DNA of 49,295 nucleotides from Alysiella crassa DSM 2578 (lineage in GTDB: Bacteria > Pseudomonadota > Gammaproteobacteria > Burkholderiales > Neisseriaceae). Position numbers and translations under genes: made by a program. The notes beneath the pieces were generated by a model. The model was not told the DNA's origin and did no database searches. It saw only the letters and a program-made list of their open reading frames with translations. The first letter of the stretch is position 1. Each line of letters begins with the position of its first letter. Shown here in pieces: positions 1 through 9,287 of the stretch. Location: positions 1-49,295 of the forward strand of contig NZ_JQKH01000011.1 in NCBI RefSeq assembly GCF_000745955.1, given 5' to 3'.

Positions 1-76
1 CATATTGGATTAGTCGTGAGAAAATTAATACGATACCACTGAATTGATGCGGACTTATTTTTTTATTGTACTTTTT

Positions 77-104
77 TTGTCGTGTACTGAAAGGCAGCCT
101 GAAA
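77..104 (+). repeat. 28-bp DUS-containing repeat, left copy
   Basis: These 28 bases recur exactly, as the reverse complement, at 49189-49216 near the other end of the window. The unit is a DUS (AGGCAGCCTGAA) preceded by a further stretch ending CGTGTACTGA. The match beyond the DUS is too long for chance, so this is probably a longer dispersed repeat of this genome. I saw no other copy in the window. Confidence 0.7.
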
Positions 105-116
105 CTGCCTTTTTGC
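89..116. terminator. Hairpin terminator after the leftward gene
   Basis: AAAGGCAG and CTGCCTTT pair around a 7-nt loop and are followed by T residues on the + strand. The hairpin lies just beyond the stop of the leftward gene at 121, and half of it is a DUS. It could end transcription from either side. Confidence 0.5.
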
Positions 117-120
117 CATT

Positions 121-939
121 TTATCGTTGTTTCAAAGGGGTTTCTTGCAAAATGGGTAAACCTGTGGCTTGGGCAATTTTTTGCGTGAGATTTTCCAAAG
201 GATTGAAACTTGAAATTAGGTGATGGGCATGAAATTGCTTGTCAATCAATTGTATGCAATAAACTTGCTTTTCAGGCTGCCACACCGTACACACGCCCAC
301 TTGGTTGCGTAAATCAAATTGCTTACTTTGCCAAATTTTTTCACTATCCCTTTGTTCTAAAATTAAAATATCTTGTAAATGATGGTAGTGTAAACGCATT
401 GCCTGATTTCGCATATTCCGATACAAGGCACTCATCGCAAGAGAAAAAATGAATATTTGATAAATATTAATCAAATCATATATAATCAATAATAAAAATA
501 GAAATATTGTAAAAATAATCAAAGATTTATTATTTAAAATATGTTCTATTTTTTCCTGCCAGATTTGCGCTTGCGGACGTGCCCAAAACGTTTGCCATGA
601 AAATGAATTTTGTGGCAACTGGCGTGTCGGTATGGGCATAATCGCTATTTCCTGCTTGATTTTGGGTAAATTTTGCCCATTTTTGGCTAAACGCCATGCG
701 CGATACAAAGCATATCCACCATAACTCGCCATGGCTGCAAAAACAAAAAACATCAAAATCAAACCACTTATATTTGGATAATCTTCTTGTTCCTGCAAAA
801 GCCACACAAAACCCAACGCAATCAACACCGAAATCAGCAACACAAAAATTGCCCACACGCCATACAACAGCAAAAATAGCCAAGACGCCGTTTCAGGCAG
901 CCTGCGATGATAAGGGCTTGAAATTATAGGATTCATCAT
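121..939 (-). CDS. Multi-pass membrane protein of unknown function
   Basis: A 272-residue protein I do not recognise. Two hydrophobic segments near residues 20-48 and 58-78 and a third, long and possibly double, near 138-170 predict an inner-membrane protein. The C-terminal ~90 residues look soluble. It follows galT directly: galT ends in a TGA formed by a DUS, and this ATG begins two bases later, so the two are co-transcribed and probably translationally coupled. A second ATG follows immediately and could be the real start. No functional motif is visible. Confidence 0.75.
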   Translation of the reverse strand: MMNPIISSPYHRRLPETASWLFLLLYGVWAIFVLLISVLIALGFVWLLQEQEDYPNISGLILMFFVFAAMASYGGYALYRAWRLAKNGQNLPKIKQEIAIMPIPTRQLPQNSFSWQTFWARPQAQIWQEKIEHILNNKSLIIFTIFLFLLLIIYDLINIYQIFIFSLAMSALYRNMRNQAMRLHYHHLQDILILEQRDSEKIWQSKQFDLRNQVGVCTVWQPEKQVYCIQLIDKQFHAHHLISSFNPLENLTQKIAQATGLPILQETPLKQR

Positions 940-941
940 TT

Positions 942-1979
942 TCAGGCTGCCTGTTTGTAATGCACATCAGGCAAAGCCGCCAAGCGTTCCGCCGCCTGTT
1001 CGGGCGTTAAATCGCGCTGGCTTTCCGCCAACATTTCGTAGCCAACCATGAATTTTCGCACGGTTGCCGAACGCAAAAGCGGCGGATAAAAATGCGCGTG
1101 GAGCTGCCATTCGGGGTGGTCTTTGCCGTCAAAAGGCGCACCGTGAAAACCCATGGAATACGGAAAACTGATTTGAAATAAGTTGTCGTATTTAATGGTT
1201 AATTTTTTCAGGCAGGCTGCCAAATCTTGCGCTTGTTCGGCGGTCAAATCGGTCATGCGCTGCACGGCAATTTTCGGTAGCAGCAAAGTTTCAAACGGCC
1301 AAGCCGCCCAATACGGTACCACCGCCATAAAAAATTCTGTTTCACAAACAAGGCGTTCGCGCTTTGTCAATTCGGCTTGCGCGTAATCCAGCAACATGGC
1401 GCGACCGTGTTGCGTGAAATATTTTTTCTGCGCCAAATCCGCGCGTTGCGGTAAATCGGGCAGGAAATCGCTAGCCCAAATCTGACCGTGTGGGTGCGGA
1501 TTGGAACAGCCCATCACCGCGCCCTTGTTTTCAAAAATTTGCACCCATTGGTATTTTTCGCCCAGCTCAACACATTGATTTTGCCACAATTTAATCACGG
1601 CAGCGATTTCATCTACCGACAATTCAGGCAGCGTTTTGGCGTGGTCGGGCGAAAAACAAATCACGCGACTGACACCGCGCACGCTTTCGCTTTGAAACAA
1701 GGGATTATCGTGATTTTGGTATTCGGGCGTGTCGGGCAGCAGCGCGGAAAAATCGTTGGTAAATACATAAGGTTCTGTGTAATCGGGATTTTTTTCGCCG
1801 TTAATCCGCGTGTTGCTCGGACACAAATAGCACGTTGGGTCGTAGGACGGTTTTTGTTCGGTGTCGGCGTTTTCTTGTTGCCCCTGCCATGGGCGTTTGG
1901 CGCGGTGGGGGGAGACCAAAATCCATTGTTCAGTCAATGGGTTGTAGCGGCGGTGGGGGTGGTCGGTGGGGTTGAACAT
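942..1979 (-). CDS. galT: Galactose-1-phosphate uridylyltransferase
   Basis: A 345-residue protein, the normal length for class I GalT, the Leloir enzyme that exchanges UMP between UDP-glucose and galactose 1-phosphate in the cytoplasm. The HPH active site with nucleophilic His164 is in [12 protein letters not shown] (residues 159-170). The zinc-site CxxC is Cys50/Cys53 in [18 protein letters not shown]. The last residues, QAA-stop, are encoded by a DUS. It runs divergently from mglB across a 311-bp control region. Together with galK downstream it gives most of the galactose pathway; galE and galM are not in the window. Confidence 0.97.
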   Translation of the reverse strand: MFNPTDHPHRRYNPLTEQWILVSPHRAKRPWQGQQENADTEQKPSYDPTCYLCPSNTRINGEKNPDYTEPYVFTNDFSALLPDTPEYQNHDNPLFQSESVRGVSRVICFSPDHAKTLPELSVDEIAAVIKLWQNQCVELGEKYQWVQIFENKGAVMGCSNPHPHGQIWASDFLPDLPQRADLAQKKYFTQHGRAMLLDYAQAELTKRERLVCETEFFMAVVPYWAAWPFETLLLPKIAVQRMTDLTAEQAQDLAACLKKLTIKYDNLFQISFPYSMGFHGAPFDGKDHPEWQLHAHFYPPLLRSATVRKFMVGYEMLAESQRDLTPEQAAERLAALPDVHYKQAA

Positions 1980-2290
1980 GGCATTTTCTCTTTCTGTGTG
2001 GAAAAAACGTCAATTTAAACAAATTTAACATTCAAAGCAAGCAACTTTCAGGCTGCCTGCATATTGTGTGGCTAAAAATATGTTTTTTAAACATATTGTT
2101 ACTTTTGACTACATATTCAGGCAGCCTGCAAACATAATAAAATTAAATGGGGTAAATCACTTTCATTTGAATTATGTAAAAAATCATTTACAAAATCTTT
2201 TTTTTAATTCAAACTTCAAATCGCATGGTTTTTCAACCCGTTTTGGGTGGGCAATCATCAACACATTATTTTATTTTTGAGGAGTTTTCC
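1980..2290. promoter_or_regulatory. Divergent galT / mglB control region
   Basis: A 311-bp AT-rich gap between galT (leftward) and mglB (rightward) that must carry both promoters. It holds two DUS-like copies (2049-2060 and 2117-2129) and a 9-bp inverted repeat at 2077-2097. I could not choose -35/-10 pairs with confidence. mglB has a good ribosome site (GAGGAG, eight bases before the ATG). An ATG in frame at 2225 would extend MglB, but that would place 22 residues before a perfect lipoprotein signal, so I reject it. Confidence 0.6.
2077..2097. promoter_or_regulatory. 9-bp inverted repeat, possible operator
   Basis: AATATGTTT and AAACATATT form perfect 9-bp arms around 3 bases. It sits in the divergent galT/mglB control region about 100 bp from galT and 195 bp from mglB. 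It does not match the enterobacterial GalR/GalS operator. Operator is inferred from position; the AT-rich arms could also arise by chance. Confidence 0.35.
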
Positions 2291-3343
2291 ATGAAAAAAT
2301 TAAGTACCATGAGTTTGGCTTTGGCAATGGTTTTGGGTTTGAGCGCGTGTGGTGGCGAAAAAGCGGCAGCACCTGCTCAATCTGGCGGCAGCGCACCTGC
2401 GGCTGCGGCACCTGCTGGTGATGCGGTGAAAGTTGGTGTAACCATTTATAAATACGATGATAATTTCATGTCATTAATGCGTAAAGCTTTGGAAAACGAA
2501 GCTTCTACCCACAAAACAGCCGAATTGTTGATGAACGATTCACAAAACAACCAATCTGAACAAAACAATCAAGTGGATGTTTTGTTGGCAAAAGGTGTAA
2601 AAGCGTTGGCAATCAATTTGGTTGACCCAGCCGCCGCCCCCACCATCATTGAAAAAGCCAAAGGGGCAAATGTGCCTGTGGTGTTTTTCAATAAAGACCC
2701 AGGGGAAGCGGTTTTGAAAACCTATGAAAAAGCCTACTATGTTGGCGCAAACCCACAAGAATCAGGCGAAATTCAAGGCGAATTGATTACCAAAACATGG
2801 AAAGAAAACCCAGCTTGGGACTTGAATAAAGATGGTGTGATTGATTATGTGTTGCTCAAAGGCGAACCAGGACACCCTGATGCGGAAGCGCGTACCAAAT
2901 TCGTGATTGAAAAATTGAACGCCAACGGCATCAAAACCAATAAATTGCAAGAAGACACAGGCATGTGGGACGCTGCTCAAGGCAAAGACAAAATGCAAGC
3001 GTGGTTGTCTGGTCCAAATGGTAAACAAATTGAAGTGGTCATCGCCAACAATGACGGCATGGCAATGGGTGCGGTGGAAGCGATGAAAGCGGGTGGTAAA
3101 GTGTTGCCCACATTTGGTGTGGACGCGCTGCCTGAAGCCTTGCAAATGATTAAAGCCGATGTGATGAAAGGCACGGTCTTGAATGATGGCGAAAATCAAG
3201 CTAAAGCGGTTTATGCTTTGGCTGTGGATTTGGCAAACGGTAAAGACCCGAAAGCCAACGCCGCCATCAAATTGGAAGGCAACCAAATCCGTATTCCTTA
3301 TGTGGGTGTGGACAAAACCAATTTGGATAAATTCTTGAAATAA
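2291..3343 (+). CDS. mglB: Galactose/glucose ABC importer binding lipoprotein
   Basis: A 350-residue periplasmic sugar-binding protein of the MglB family. The N-terminus has a lipoprotein signal with lipobox LSAC at about residue 20, so here it is lipid-anchored rather than free in the periplasm as in E. coli. The EF-hand-like calcium site [10 protein letters not shown] and the family stretches [15 protein letters not shown] and [14 protein letters not shown] are clear. It delivers galactose or glucose to MglA-MglC encoded downstream. A stem-loop and a repeat element follow it, which may make it more abundant than the other subunits. Confidence 0.95.
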   Translation: MKKLSTMSLALAMVLGLSACGGEKAAAPAQSGGSAPAAAAPAGDAVKVGVTIYKYDDNFMSLMRKALENEASTHKTAELLMNDSQNNQSEQNNQVDVLLAKGVKALAINLVDPAAAPTIIEKAKGANVPVVFFNKDPGEAVLKTYEKAYYVGANPQESGEIQGELITKTWKENPAWDLNKDGVIDYVLLKGEPGHPDAEARTKFVIEKLNANGIKTNKLQEDTGMWDAAQGKDKMQAWLSGPNGKQIEVVIANNDGMAMGAVEAMKAGGKVLPTFGVDALPEALQMIKADVMKGTVLNDGENQAKAVYALAVDLANGKDPKANAAIKLEGNQIRIPYVGVDKTNLDKFLK

Positions 3344-3360
3344 TTGAATTTATAAAATGA

Positions 3361-3388
3361 GCGGCTGGCTTTTGTGAAAGTCAGTCGC
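3361..3388 (+). terminator. Stem-loop after mglB
   Basis: Twelve-base arms (GCGGCTGGCTTT with AAAGTCAGTCGC, two G-U pairs) close a 4-base loop 17 bases after the mglB stop. There is no strong T run, so it may act as a partial terminator or 3'-end stabiliser between the binding-protein and ATPase genes, an arrangement common in ABC operons. Confidence 0.5.
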
Positions 3389-3420
3389 TTATTATTGTCA
3401 GGCTTTCAGGCTGCCTGATG

Positions 3421-3491
3421 TGTAGGGTGCGTATCACGCACCGATTGATTGTATTAATTGGCATTTTTTGGTGCGTGGTACGCACCCTACA
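3421..3491 (+). repeat. Palindromic GTAGGGTGCGT repeat, copy 1
   Basis: A 71-bp element bounded by TGTAGGGTGCGT and ACGCACCCTACA. Each end can also fold locally (GGTGCGT...ACGCACC). It lies between mglB and mglA. It matches the copy at 49222-49290 in the same orientation and the copy at 5102-5171 inverted. There is no coding capacity, so it behaves like a small REP/MITE-type dispersed repeat. Confidence 0.85.
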
Positions 3492-3561
3492 TTATTGGGT
3501 TGCACATTTTCAGGCAGCCTGAAAAAAGTTTCTCCATAAATTCAATAACAAAGGAAGCAAA

Positions 3562-5076
3562 ATGAGTACACCTCAACCCTCCACAGGCGAAATTTTGCTG
3601 ACCATGACGGACATTCACAAAGCCTTCCCCGGTGTGAAAGCATTGGACGGTGTGAATTTACAAGTCCGCGCCCACTCGGTTCACGCGCTGATGGGCGAAA
3701 ATGGCGCAGGCAAATCCACGCTGCTCAAATGCCTGTTTGGGATTTACGCCAAAGATTCAGGCAGCATACAATTTTTGGGCAAAGAAGCCAATTTTACCAA
3801 TGCCAAAGAAGCATTGGAAAACGGCATTTCTATGGTACATCAAGAGCTTAACTTGGTGAAACAGTTGAGCGTGATGGACAATTTGTGGCTCGGTCGCTAT
3901 CCCACCAAAGGGATTTTCGTGAACCACAAAAAAATGTATGACGACACCAAAGCGATTTTTGATGAATTGGACATCAAACTTGACCCGAATGAAAAAGTCG
4001 CCAATTTGACCGTGTCGGAAATGCAAATGATTGAAATCGCAAAAGCATTTTCGTATAACGCCAAAATCGTGATTATGGACGAGCCGACTTCTTCATTGTC
4101 TGAAAAAGAAGTGGCGCATTTGTTCACAATCGTGCGTAAATTGAAAGAGCGCGGCTGCGGCATCATTTACATTTCGCACAAAATGGAAGAAATTTTCCAA
4201 CTGTGTGATGCGATTACGATTATGCGCGATGGCAAATGGATAGACACCGTCAATTCGGTGGACACGAATATGGACGATTTGGTGGCGAAAATGGTGGGAC
4301 GCAGCCTGACGCAGCGTTACCCAACCAAAGAAAACGAAATCGGCGAAGTCATCTTGCAAGTGAAAAATTTAAGCGCGAAAAATCAACCGTCTATCCAAGA
4401 TGTCAGCTTTGAACTCCGCAAGGGCGAAGTGTTGGGCATTGGCGGTTTGGTGGGCGCGAAACGCACGGATATTGTGGAAACGCTGTTCGGTATTCGTGAA
4501 CGCGCTGGCGGCGAAATCATCGTGAACGGCAAAACGGTGCAAAACGCCACGCCCGTGGAAGCGATTAAAAACGGTTTCGCGCTGGTAACGGAAGAACGCC
4601 GCAGCACGGGCATTTTCGCTGGCTTGGACATTAATTTCAACTCTTTGATTTCCAATATTAAAAAGTATGAAAAAGCCTTTTTATTGAACAACAGCGAAAT
4701 GGAAAAAGACACGCAATGGGTGATTGATTCCATGCGCGTGAAAACGCCGAACCAAGCCACGCGCATTGGCTCGCTGTCGGGAGGCAATCAACAAAAAGTG
4801 ATTTTGGGGCGTTGGCTTTTGACCCACCCCGATATTTTGATGTTGGACGAACCCACGCGCGGCATTGATATTGGCGCAAAATTTGAGATTTATCAACTGA
4901 TTGCGGATTTGGCGAAACGCGGCAAGTCGGTGATTATGATTTCTTCGGAAATGCCCGAATTGCTGGGCGTGAGCGACCGCATTTTGGTGATGAGCGCAGG
5001 CAAAGTCGCAGGCATTGTGGAAACGGCAAAAACTTCACAGGAAGAAATTTTGCAGTTGTCGGCGAAATATTTGTAA
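3562..5076 (+). CDS. mglA: Galactose/glucose ABC importer ATPase, two domains
   Basis: A 504-residue fused double ATPase of the sugar-importer class. Domain 1 has Walker [10 protein letters not shown] at 45-53, signature LTVSEMQ and Walker [12 protein letters not shown]. Domain 2 has a degenerate Walker A ([10 protein letters not shown]) with an intact signature LSGGNQQ and Walker [11 protein letters not shown]. This asymmetry is normal for MglA/RbsA proteins. It powers uptake through MglC. The AAGGAAG ribosome site lies 5 bases before the ATG. It is separated from mglB and mglC by repeat elements. Confidence 0.96.
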   Translation: MSTPQPSTGEILLTMTDIHKAFPGVKALDGVNLQVRAHSVHALMGENGAGKSTLLKCLFGIYAKDSGSIQFLGKEANFTNAKEALENGISMVHQELNLVKQLSVMDNLWLGRYPTKGIFVNHKKMYDDTKAIFDELDIKLDPNEKVANLTVSEMQMIEIAKAFSYNAKIVIMDEPTSSLSEKEVAHLFTIVRKLKERGCGIIYISHKMEEIFQLCDAITIMRDGKWIDTVNSVDTNMDDLVAKMVGRSLTQRYPTKENEIGEVILQVKNLSAKNQPSIQDVSFELRKGEVLGIGGLVGAKRTDIVETLFGIRERAGGEIIVNGKTVQNATPVEAIKNGFALVTEERRSTGIFAGLDINFNSLISNIKKYEKAFLLNNSEMEKDTQWVIDSMRVKTPNQATRIGSLSGGNQQKVILGRWLLTHPDILMLDEPTRGIDIGAKFEIYQLIADLAKRGKSVIMISSEMPELLGVSDRILVMSAGKVAGIVETAKTSQEEILQLSAKYL

Positions 5077-5101
5077 ATTGGGTTTCAGGCTGCCTAAAAA
5101 A

Positions 5102-5171
5102 TGTAGGGTGCGTACCACGCACCAAATCATTCAAATAATGTGGTATTTCGGTGCGTGATACGCACCCTACA
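5102..5171 (-). repeat. Palindromic GTAGGGTGCGT repeat, copy 2
   Basis: A 70-bp element in the mglA-mglC gap. Its reverse complement aligns nearly end to end with the copy at 49222-49290, including the inner ATTATTTGAATGATTTGG, so the element has a direction and this copy is inverted relative to copies 1 and 3. It is bordered by DUS copies on both sides. Confidence 0.85.
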
Positions 5172-5234
5172 TATTACCCACAACTAGGCGAAGGCAGCCT
5201 GAAAACAAAAATCCATTTTTTAAAGGAAAATAAA

Positions 5235-6245
5235 ATGAGTGCAACTCAATCCAACAAAGCGATGGAGATTTTTAAAAATTACGCTTTGTATTTTGTGTTA
5301 TTGATACTGTTGGTCGTAATTGTGGTGAAAGACCCCAGCTTTTTGAGTTTGACCAATTTCAGTAATATTCTGACGCAATCTTCGGTGCGGATTATCATTG
5401 CGCTGGGGGTGGCGGGGCTGATTGTTACGCAGGGAACGGACTTGTCGGTCGGGCGGCAAGTGGGTTTGGCGGCGGTGGTGTCGGCGACTTTGCTGCAAGC
5501 CACGTCTAATGTGAACAAGGTGTTCCCCGATATGGACGTTGTGCCGATTCCATTGGTGATTTTATTGGTGTGCGTGGTGGGTGCGCTGTTGGGTTTGATT
5601 AATGGCGTGATTGTAACCGTATTGAATGTTACGCCGTTTATCGCCACTTTGGGCATGATGTTGGTGGTTTATGGCATTAATTCATTGTATTACGATATGG
5701 TGGGTTCTGCGCCGATTGCGGGTTTGGACGCAGGTTACACGGCATTTGCACAAAACTTTATTGCCTTTGGCGATTTTAAATTGTATTACACGACCATTTA
5801 CGCGGCGATTGCGATTGCGCTGGTGTGGGTGATTTGGAACAAAACCCGTTTTGGCAAAAACATTTTCGCCATTGGCGGCAATCCTGAAGCGGCGCGTGTG
5901 TCGGGTGTAAATGTTACGTTGAATTTGCTGGGTATTTACACCTTATCGGGCATTTTCTATGCGTTTGGGGGCTTTTTGGAAGCGGGGCGCATTGGTTCGG
6001 CGACCAACAACTTGGGTTTCATGTATGAATTGGACGCGATTGCGGCGTGTGTGATTGGTGGCGTGTCGTTTAGTGGCGGTGTGGGTAAAGTGATTGGCGT
6101 GGTGTTGGGCGTGATTATTTTCACGCTGATTAACTACGGTTTGACCTACATTGGCGTAAACCCCTATTGGCAATACATTATCAAGGGCAGCATTATCATT
6201 ATGGCGGTGGCAATTGACTCCTTGAAATATGCCAAGAAAAAATAA
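5235..6245 (+). CDS. mglC: Galactose/glucose ABC importer permease
   Basis: A 336-residue hydrophobic protein of the BPD_transp_2 family with eight or more membrane segments, the channel subunit of the Mgl importer. I chose the ATG at 5235 (MSATQSNKAME), which follows AAAGGAAAA. The longer frame from 5151 would read part of the repeat element and a DUS. The family stretches VTQGTDLSVGRQVGLAAVVS and GGNPEAARVSGV are present. It is followed by a DUS-pair hairpin terminator. Confidence 0.95.
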   Translation: MSATQSNKAMEIFKNYALYFVLLILLVVIVVKDPSFLSLTNFSNILTQSSVRIIIALGVAGLIVTQGTDLSVGRQVGLAAVVSATLLQATSNVNKVFPDMDVVPIPLVILLVCVVGALLGLINGVIVTVLNVTPFIATLGMMLVVYGINSLYYDMVGSAPIAGLDAGYTAFAQNFIAFGDFKLYYTTIYAAIAIALVWVIWNKTRFGKNIFAIGGNPEAARVSGVNVTLNLLGIYTLSGIFYAFGGFLEAGRIGSATNNLGFMYELDAIAACVIGGVSFSGGVGKVIGVVLGVIIFTLINYGLTYIGVNPYWQYIIKGSIIIMAVAIDSLKYAKKK

Positions 6246-6258
6246 ATAGTGAATATGG

Positions 6259-6293
6259 TTTCAGGCTGCCTTATATGTTTAGGCAGCCTGAAA
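6259..6293 (+). terminator. DUS-pair terminator of the mgl operon
   Basis: Two DUS copies in opposite orientation form 13-bp arms (6259-6271 and 6281-6293) around a 9-base loop, 14 bases after the mglC stop. Inverted DUS pairs acting as terminators are well known in Neisseriaceae. It ends only 15 bp before the left end of the prophage. Confidence 0.8.
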
Positions 6294-6303
6294 TTTATGG
6301 TGT

Positions 6304-6308
6304 CAAAA
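6304..6308. repeat. Target-site duplication CAAAA, left copy
   Basis: CAAAA directly precedes the proposed left prophage end. The same five bases directly follow the proposed right end (41793-41797). Mu-type transposition duplicates 5 bp of target, so the length fits. Confidence 0.7.
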
Positions 6309-6427
6309 TGGGAAATTTGATTTTTTGATTTATGAACCCATTTAATATAAATACCCAACACCCAGCAAGATAAATGGGACAAAACGGGATAAAACAAAAC
6401 AAAGTGGGATAAGCAAACTGAAACAGC

Positions 6428-6447
6428 ATTGCACAATGTGAAACAAA
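6428..6447 (-). promoter_or_regulatory. Candidate transposase-binding site near left end
   Basis: On the minus strand this reads TTTGTTTCACATTGTGCAAT. It resembles the start of the known MuA end-site consensus (YGTTTCAYT). A 16-of-20 match in the same orientation lies at 41711-41730 near the right end. Function is inferred from position and similarity. Confidence 0.4.
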
Positions 6448-6476
6448 AGCGGACAATAAAAAAGTCCGCTTTTTTT
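6448..6476. terminator. Terminator of the leftward packaging operon
   Basis: AGCGGAC and GTCCGCT pair around a 9-base AT loop; T runs lie on both sides, so it can work in either direction. It sits just after the gpG stop and close to the left prophage end, where it would stop late transcription leaving the prophage and host transcription entering it. Confidence 0.8.
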
Positions 6477-6479
6477 GAT

Positions 6480-6923
6480 TTATATGCCGCGAGCCAGCGC
6501 GTCTTTCACAATATCCAAAATCCGCTTTTCGCCATCGGCTTGCAAATTACCTGAACCGTCAATCGGCAAGTATGGTCGCGCTGGTAAACTGACCTTATGC
6601 CCACGCCCTGCTTGCCCACCTAAATGATGAATTGCAGCGTAAACTTTGTTTGAGCCAATTCGCGCAAAATCATTACCCGACTGGGTTGTCAGGCTCGCAG
6701 CAAGTTGTCCCGACTTTTGCAGCGTTTTACCGCCTTCGTTTTTGGCGCGTTTACTGTCTTTCCATTTTTGACCGCCCCAACTTTCGCTTTCAAAATTGTC
6801 TTCTGTCATGGATTGCAATTCGGCTGCTACGCTCGTCATCATTGGGCGGCGGTTTTGTACGTTTTGCAAGAGTTGCGACAAACCGCGTTCCAAATCACGG
6901 CTGTCCACGCTGATTTTTATCAT
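6480..6923 (-). CDS. Mu gpG-like virion morphogenesis protein
   Basis: A 147-residue protein resembling the phage virion morphogenesis family (Mu gpG / P2 gpS). In that family it acts in tail completion or head-tail assembly. I start at MIKISVDSRDLERG (6923), which overlaps the end of the MuF-like gene by 4 bases; the longer frame would run further into it. It is the last gene of the inverted late unit. In Mu it is followed by protease and scaffold, which here lie 16 kb away on the other strand. Confidence 0.75.
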   Translation of the reverse strand: MIKISVDSRDLERGLSQLLQNVQNRRPMMTSVAAELQSMTEDNFESESWGGQKWKDSKRAKNEGGKTLQKSGQLAASLTTQSGNDFARIGSNKVYAAIHHLGGQAGRGHKVSLPARPYLPIDGSGNLQADGEKRILDIVKDALARGI

Positions 6924-7831
6924 GGCGTTAATCCCAGTAATTCTGCCACCCAAGCCAGTTCCGCCAAAGTTAAGGCGTTGCGGAATTTTTCGTTTTTCAT
7001 CATTGCACCCACCGCAACTTTCGCCAATTCAGGCGGTGCGCTTTGGGCTTTTTCTATGGCTGTTCGGGCGGTACGCTGCAAGAATGTTGCGCCTTGATTG
7101 GCATTGAAACCAGCATTAGGCGCAATAAACTGACCGTCCACGCGAATGCCTGTGCGTTGCGCGTAACGCTGTTCGCCTGTGTGTTTGTTTTCGCCAATAT
7201 CTACGGTTATGGTTTCCAGTTTTGGGCTTGGTAAAACCTGTTTTTCGCCACGTTCACGCGAGAGCGGACGGACACGACAACGGCAACGGTAATCCAATGG
7301 CGGATACAGGCTGCCCCAAACTGCGTCATCAGCCGAATACACGTGACCATGCAATTTGCGATGGGTTTCGCGTGTGCGTTTGTCGTTGATGGCGACATAT
7401 TGCCAGTATGGGTGCGTGTCTTTGGCGGCAACCATTTCGGCGTAACGCCCTGCCATATAAGCCGATTGCAAATTGGTTAAATAAATGGTTTTTAAACGGT
7501 ATGGCGTTCCCAAAGTAGCTGCCTGAATTTCGCCTGTGTCGGGATTGGGTACATCTTTTTTGCCCCACCAGCCTTTGTTTTCCAAAACTGGGCGCAATTC
7601 GCCTTCAAAATCTTTGAATGTTTGCCCTGTTTCAGCAGCTTTCACAACGGCTTGATAAATGTCGTTTGCCACGTCCAAACCTGCTGATTTGGCAATCGTG
7701 AACGCGGAAACATGGGCATCGTCCAGCATATCTTGCCAATCCCACGACACATCAACACGCTTTTGTTTCAGGTAGGCAATGGCGGCTTCGGGTGTCATGT
7801 TGAAAATGGCTTGAATATCCACATCATTCAT
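6920..7831 (-). CDS. MuF-like phage head morphogenesis protein (Mu gp30 type)
   Basis: A 303-residue minor head protein. The conserved MuF stretch is seen around residues 120-200: YLTNLQSAYMAGRYAEM, then DKRTRETHRKLHGHVY and YPPLDYRCRCRVRPLS. In Mu, gp30 (gpF) is a minor capsid component injected or placed near the portal. It overlaps the portal gene by 8 bases and gpG by 4, as in the Mu packaging cluster. Confidence 0.88.
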   Translation of the reverse strand: MNDVDIQAIFNMTPEAAIAYLKQKRVDVSWDWQDMLDDAHVSAFTIAKSAGLDVANDIYQAVVKAAETGQTFKDFEGELRPVLENKGWWGKKDVPNPDTGEIQAATLGTPYRLKTIYLTNLQSAYMAGRYAEMVAAKDTHPYWQYVAINDKRTRETHRKLHGHVYSADDAVWGSLYPPLDYRCRCRVRPLSRERGEKQVLPSPKLETITVDIGENKHTGEQRYAQRTGIRVDGQFIAPNAGFNANQGATFLQRTARTAIEKAQSAPPELAKVAVGAMMKNEKFRNALTLAELAWVAELLGLTP

Positions 7832-9284
7832 CTTTTAGCTCCGCTTGCACTTCCAAACGCCCGACCAAATCGGCTAAAAAAATCAAACGTGCTAATTCAT
7901 CTTGTAAGGCTTGGTCATCTAATTTTGGATAAGATTTTGCCAACTGATTTAACACGGTTTCGGGTGTCACTCCGTCTTTCAGGCTGCCTAAAAATTGCGT
8001 AGTCAAATCTTGCCCTTGTTGGGTTAAATCATCTTTCAGGCTGCCTGAAACGCTGTTTTCAAAGGTTTGGTAAACATCGTTTTCGGCAAAATCCACATTT
8101 TCAGGCTGCTTTTCAGGCGGCAATAAATCATCATCACGCAAACCGTAAGCGCGTTTGTAATAGTGATTGGAAAAACGTGCACCCATTTGGTGCAATAGTT
8201 GGTCGCGCTGGGCTAATTCGGTTGAGCCGTATTCTTCGGCTTCGTGCAACACAAATTTTGGGCGCACCACATCGCCGAAATTCAATTCACAAATCCAATC
8301 AATCAACTGATTAAATGTGGTTTCAATTATTCGGCTGTCGCTGTCGCGGATGTCTTCGGTTACTTCTAACCCAACCATTGCACTGGCGTGGTTGGTGTTG
8401 GCTTCGGTGGTTTGGTCTTGACCCAAAAGCGCAATGTTGATTTCCGAGCGGCAATAGCGGATTAACTTGTCGTAGGCTTCCACGCTGGCGGCTTTGCCTG
8501 TTGCTTCGTAGATTTCCACACTGCTGTCATTCGGGATTGTGCCGACTGCGTTGCCGTGCAGGGCTTCCAAAGCGTCCAAGAGTTTGTCGGTGTCGGATTG
8601 GGTATTGGAACGCGGTTCTTTGCCAATTAACCATGGGCTGCCGTATTTTTGGGTAAATTCTGCCCAAAATTTTAAGCCAGCGCGTTTGAATGTAACCGCC
8701 CAAAACACAAGCCCCAAATCGCCCAAACCGTAGGGATTGTCATAACTTGCTTCTTGTTTTGGACACAAAAACTTGTATTCAGGCAGCTTTTCATTGTGCA
8801 AACCTTGTTCAATAAAATACATTGCGCCGTCTTCATTAAAGCCGAACCACTCTTGCGGTTTGGCAATGATTTTTTCAGGTAGCCACAATTTATCGCGTTG
8901 CCACACGATTTCTATCGGCTGATAGCCAAACAAGGTCGCGTTCAGCATATCTTTGATTAAGTTGAAAATATCCAAACTTTCAAAGGCTGCCTGAACGGTA
9001 TCGCGCACATTTTGCGGTACATCATCACCATCAAGTCGCCATTCTAGCCGTGCCACCGCCGCTTTGCGTCTGCGAACCTGTCCGCCCACCAACGGGTCGC
9101 GCAACAATTCGCGGTACACGTCAATTTGCCGACCCATTTTGCGTAAAATTGGGTCGGGATTGGGCAACCAGCCGTTAAAGCCGTGCATACCAAAACGCGC
9201 AGATACGGCAATTTGGCTGGACATTTGTTCGGGCGTGGGCGCGATTATGCCGTTGGGGGTTTTGAGTTTGATGTGGGGTTTCAT
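7824..9284 (-). CDS. Mu gp29-like portal protein (DUF935)
   Basis: A 486-residue protein of the DUF935 portal family. It forms the ring at one capsid vertex through which DNA is packaged. Its early PDPILRKMGRQIDVYRELL and central ITRYC-type region (KLIRYCRSEINIALLGQDQT) fit Mu-like portals. It sits between the large terminase and MuF genes, as in Mu. Three DUS-like copies lie inside the coding sequence (near 7978, 8037 and 8100), translated as part of the C-terminal region. Confidence 0.88.
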   Translation of the reverse strand: MKPHIKLKTPNGIIAPTPEQMSSQIAVSARFGMHGFNGWLPNPDPILRKMGRQIDVYRELLRDPLVGGQVRRRKAAVARLEWRLDGDDVPQNVRDTVQAAFESLDIFNLIKDMLNATLFGYQPIEIVWQRDKLWLPEKIIAKPQEWFGFNEDGAMYFIEQGLHNEKLPEYKFLCPKQEASYDNPYGLGDLGLVFWAVTFKRAGLKFWAEFTQKYGSPWLIGKEPRSNTQSDTDKLLDALEALHGNAVGTIPNDSSVEIYEATGKAASVEAYDKLIRYCRSEINIALLGQDQTTEANTNHASAMVGLEVTEDIRDSDSRIIETTFNQLIDWICELNFGDVVRPKFVLHEAEEYGSTELAQRDQLLHQMGARFSNHYYKRAYGLRDDDLLPPEKQPENVDFAENDVYQTFENSVSGSLKDDLTQQGQDLTTQFLGSLKDGVTPETVLNQLAKSYPKLDDQALQDELARLIFLADLVGRLEVQAELKDE

Positions 9285-9287
9285 GAT

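Noticed and set aside
1-76. Possible gene end at the left edge
   Set aside because: No open frame with coding character; only AT-rich sequence seen.
2762-3286. 174-residue frame antisense to mglB
   Set aside because: His/Phe-rich shadow of the strongly coding strand; same for other long antisense frames in galT, pseG and pseF.
6296-6303. Left prophage end at TGTC (6301) with target TATGG, also present at 41879-41883
   Set aside because: The right-hand TATGG is not preceded by CA and the ends would share no inverted repeat. The CAAAA solution has TG/CA ends and a 10/13 terminal match.
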